Assembly: GCF_012927485.1 (NCBI RefSeq)
Contig: NZ_JABBPC010000035.1
Span: 186,001-250,000 of the forward strand
DNA: 64,000 nucleotides
Direction: 5' to 3'
From: Polaromonas sp.
GTDB lineage: Bacteria; Pseudomonadota; Gammaproteobacteria; Burkholderiales; Burkholderiaceae_C
The position numbers were made by a program, and so were the translations under genes. A model generated the notes under the pieces. The model was not told the DNA's origin. It searched no databases and saw nothing but the letters and a program-made list of their open reading frames with translations. Positions 63,412-64,000 of the stretch are shown here, piece after piece (the first letter of the stretch is position 1; each line of letters opens with the position of its first letter).

Positions 63412-63852
63412 ATGGATTTAAGAAAACTCAAGACCCTGATCGATTTGGTTTCAGAGTCCAACGTGTCCGAACTTGAGATTACTGAAGCCGAAGGTAAAGT
63501 CCGCATTGTCAAATCCAGCGGCGTTCCGTTGATGATGCAGCAACCTGCCATGACGATGGTGGCCGTCCCGATGTCCGGCGTGCCCGCTGCAGCCGACATC
63601 CAGACACCGGTACAGGTCGGTCACGCAGTCAAGTCCCCCATGGTCGGTACGTTTTACCGGTCTTCCAGCCCTGGCGCTCAATCTTATGTGGAAATTGGCA
63701 GTGTGGTCAGGGAAGGCGAAACGATCTGCATTATTGAGGCCATGAAGATTCTCAACGAAATCGAGGCAGACAAGGCTGGCACCATCACCAAGATCCTTTC
63801 GGAAAATGGTCAAGCCGTCGAATACGGGCAACCGCTCTTCATAATTGAGTAA
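63412..63852 (+). CDS. accB: Biotin carboxyl carrier protein of acetyl-CoA carboxylase
   Basis: A 146-residue protein carrying biotin for malonyl-CoA synthesis. N-terminal '[32 protein letters not shown]', then a Pro/Met/Ala linker, then the biotinyl domain: '[51 protein letters not shown]'. The biotin lysine is in 'EAMKI'. SD 'ggagag' before ATG 63412. Followed 50 bp later by accC. Confidence 0.95.
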   Translation: MDLRKLKTLIDLVSESNVSELEITEAEGKVRIVKSSGVPLMMQQPAMTMVAVPMSGVPAAADIQTPVQVGHAVKSPMVGTFYRSSSPGAQSYVEIGSVVREGETICIIEAMKILNEIEADKAGTITKILSENGQAVEYGQPLFIIE

Positions 63853-63902
63853 GTGGGCCGTTCGTCCATCTGCCCAACTCGCCAGACTTAGCCTTTCGAC
63901 GC

Positions 63903-64000
63903 ATGTTTAAAAAAATACTGATCGCCAATCGCGGTGAAATTGCTCTTCGCATCCAGCGTGCCTGCCGGGAACTCGGCATCAAGGCTGTGATGGTTTATTC
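63903..64000 (+). CDS. accC: Biotin carboxylase, N-terminal fragment
   Basis: The first 32 complete codons before the window ends. '[33 protein letters not shown]' is the canonical start of biotin carboxylase, the ATP-grasp subunit that carboxylates AccB-biotin. The catalytic part lies beyond the window. It forms the usual accBC pair. Confidence 0.93.
   Translation, partial: MFKKILIANRGEIALRIQRACRELGIKAVMVY

Noticed and set aside
1..64000. Mobile elements, CRISPR, tRNA/rRNA or biosynthetic islands
   Set aside because: No transposase, integrase other than XerC, spaced direct-repeat array or tRNA-like cloverleaf was seen, and gene content is core throughout.

Overview
The window is a chromosomal segment of a betaproteobacterium, most like Comamonadaceae (Polaromonas/Rhodoferax type). 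This is inferred from the layout of the division/cell-wall cluster with lpxC at its end, the DUF484-xerC pair, a DksA with a long Lys/Ala/Pro-rich tail, and the overall protein character. No genus can be fixed without a search. I see no phage, IS element, CRISPR array, tRNA or rRNA. Nearly all genes look like vertically inherited core genes.

Layout. 1-8333 (mostly + strand): tail of an ABC exporter, a HypT-like LysR regulator, a gltIJKL-type acidic amino-acid importer, pyrC with a NYN-LOTUS protein and a DUF3025 protein in overlapping frames, then htpX. 8394-14988 (- strand apart from rnpB): a ProQ/FinO RNA chaperone, a COG2509 flavoprotein, cysteine synthase, RNase P RNA (+), an orphan amino-acid binding lipoprotein, and a NUDIX-metallo-beta-lactamase fusion. 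15177-25460: dapF, DUF484, xerC, a 7TMR-DISM protein with a degenerate GGDEF domain (-), rlmI, a COG0523 metal GTPase, a zinc-ligand-poor DksA and a STAS-domain protein.

25825-44503: a complete dcw cluster, mraZ-rsmH-ftsL-ftsI-murE-murF-mraY-murD-ftsW-murG-murC-ddl-ftsQ-ftsA-ftsZ-lpxC. It is preceded by a 10-bp-period MraZ-type operator and followed by a 58-residue membrane protein. 44515-50498 (-): ruvC, mtgA, aroE, tonB, an RNB exonuclease and a YqiA-like esterase. 50577-55512: a large lipoprotein divergent from a LuxR-type response regulator and a DISM histidine kinase, with two matching 16-bp palindromes between them. 55557-64000: rodA, tldD, an aromatic-residue-rich leader peptide plus attenuator ahead of a DAHP synthase gene, a small conserved protein, mpl (-), a hypothetical protein, a TlpA-like thioredoxin, accB and the start of accC.

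How it fits together. Peptidoglycan dominates: precursor synthesis (dapF, murC-G, mraY, ddl), recycling (mpl), polymerisation (ftsI/ftsW, rodA, mtgA) and division (ftsL, Q, A, Z). Supporting pathways for aromatics (aroE, aroG), fatty acids (accBC) and lipid A (lpxC) sit around it.

The most noteworthy signals are regulatory: (i) the ribosome-mediated attenuator before aroG; (ii) a recurring TATAAT-like hexamer 5-7 nt before ATG starts that lack a Shine-Dalgarno sequence, suggesting many leaderless mRNAs; and (iii) the tandem palindromes of the lipoprotein/two-component locus.
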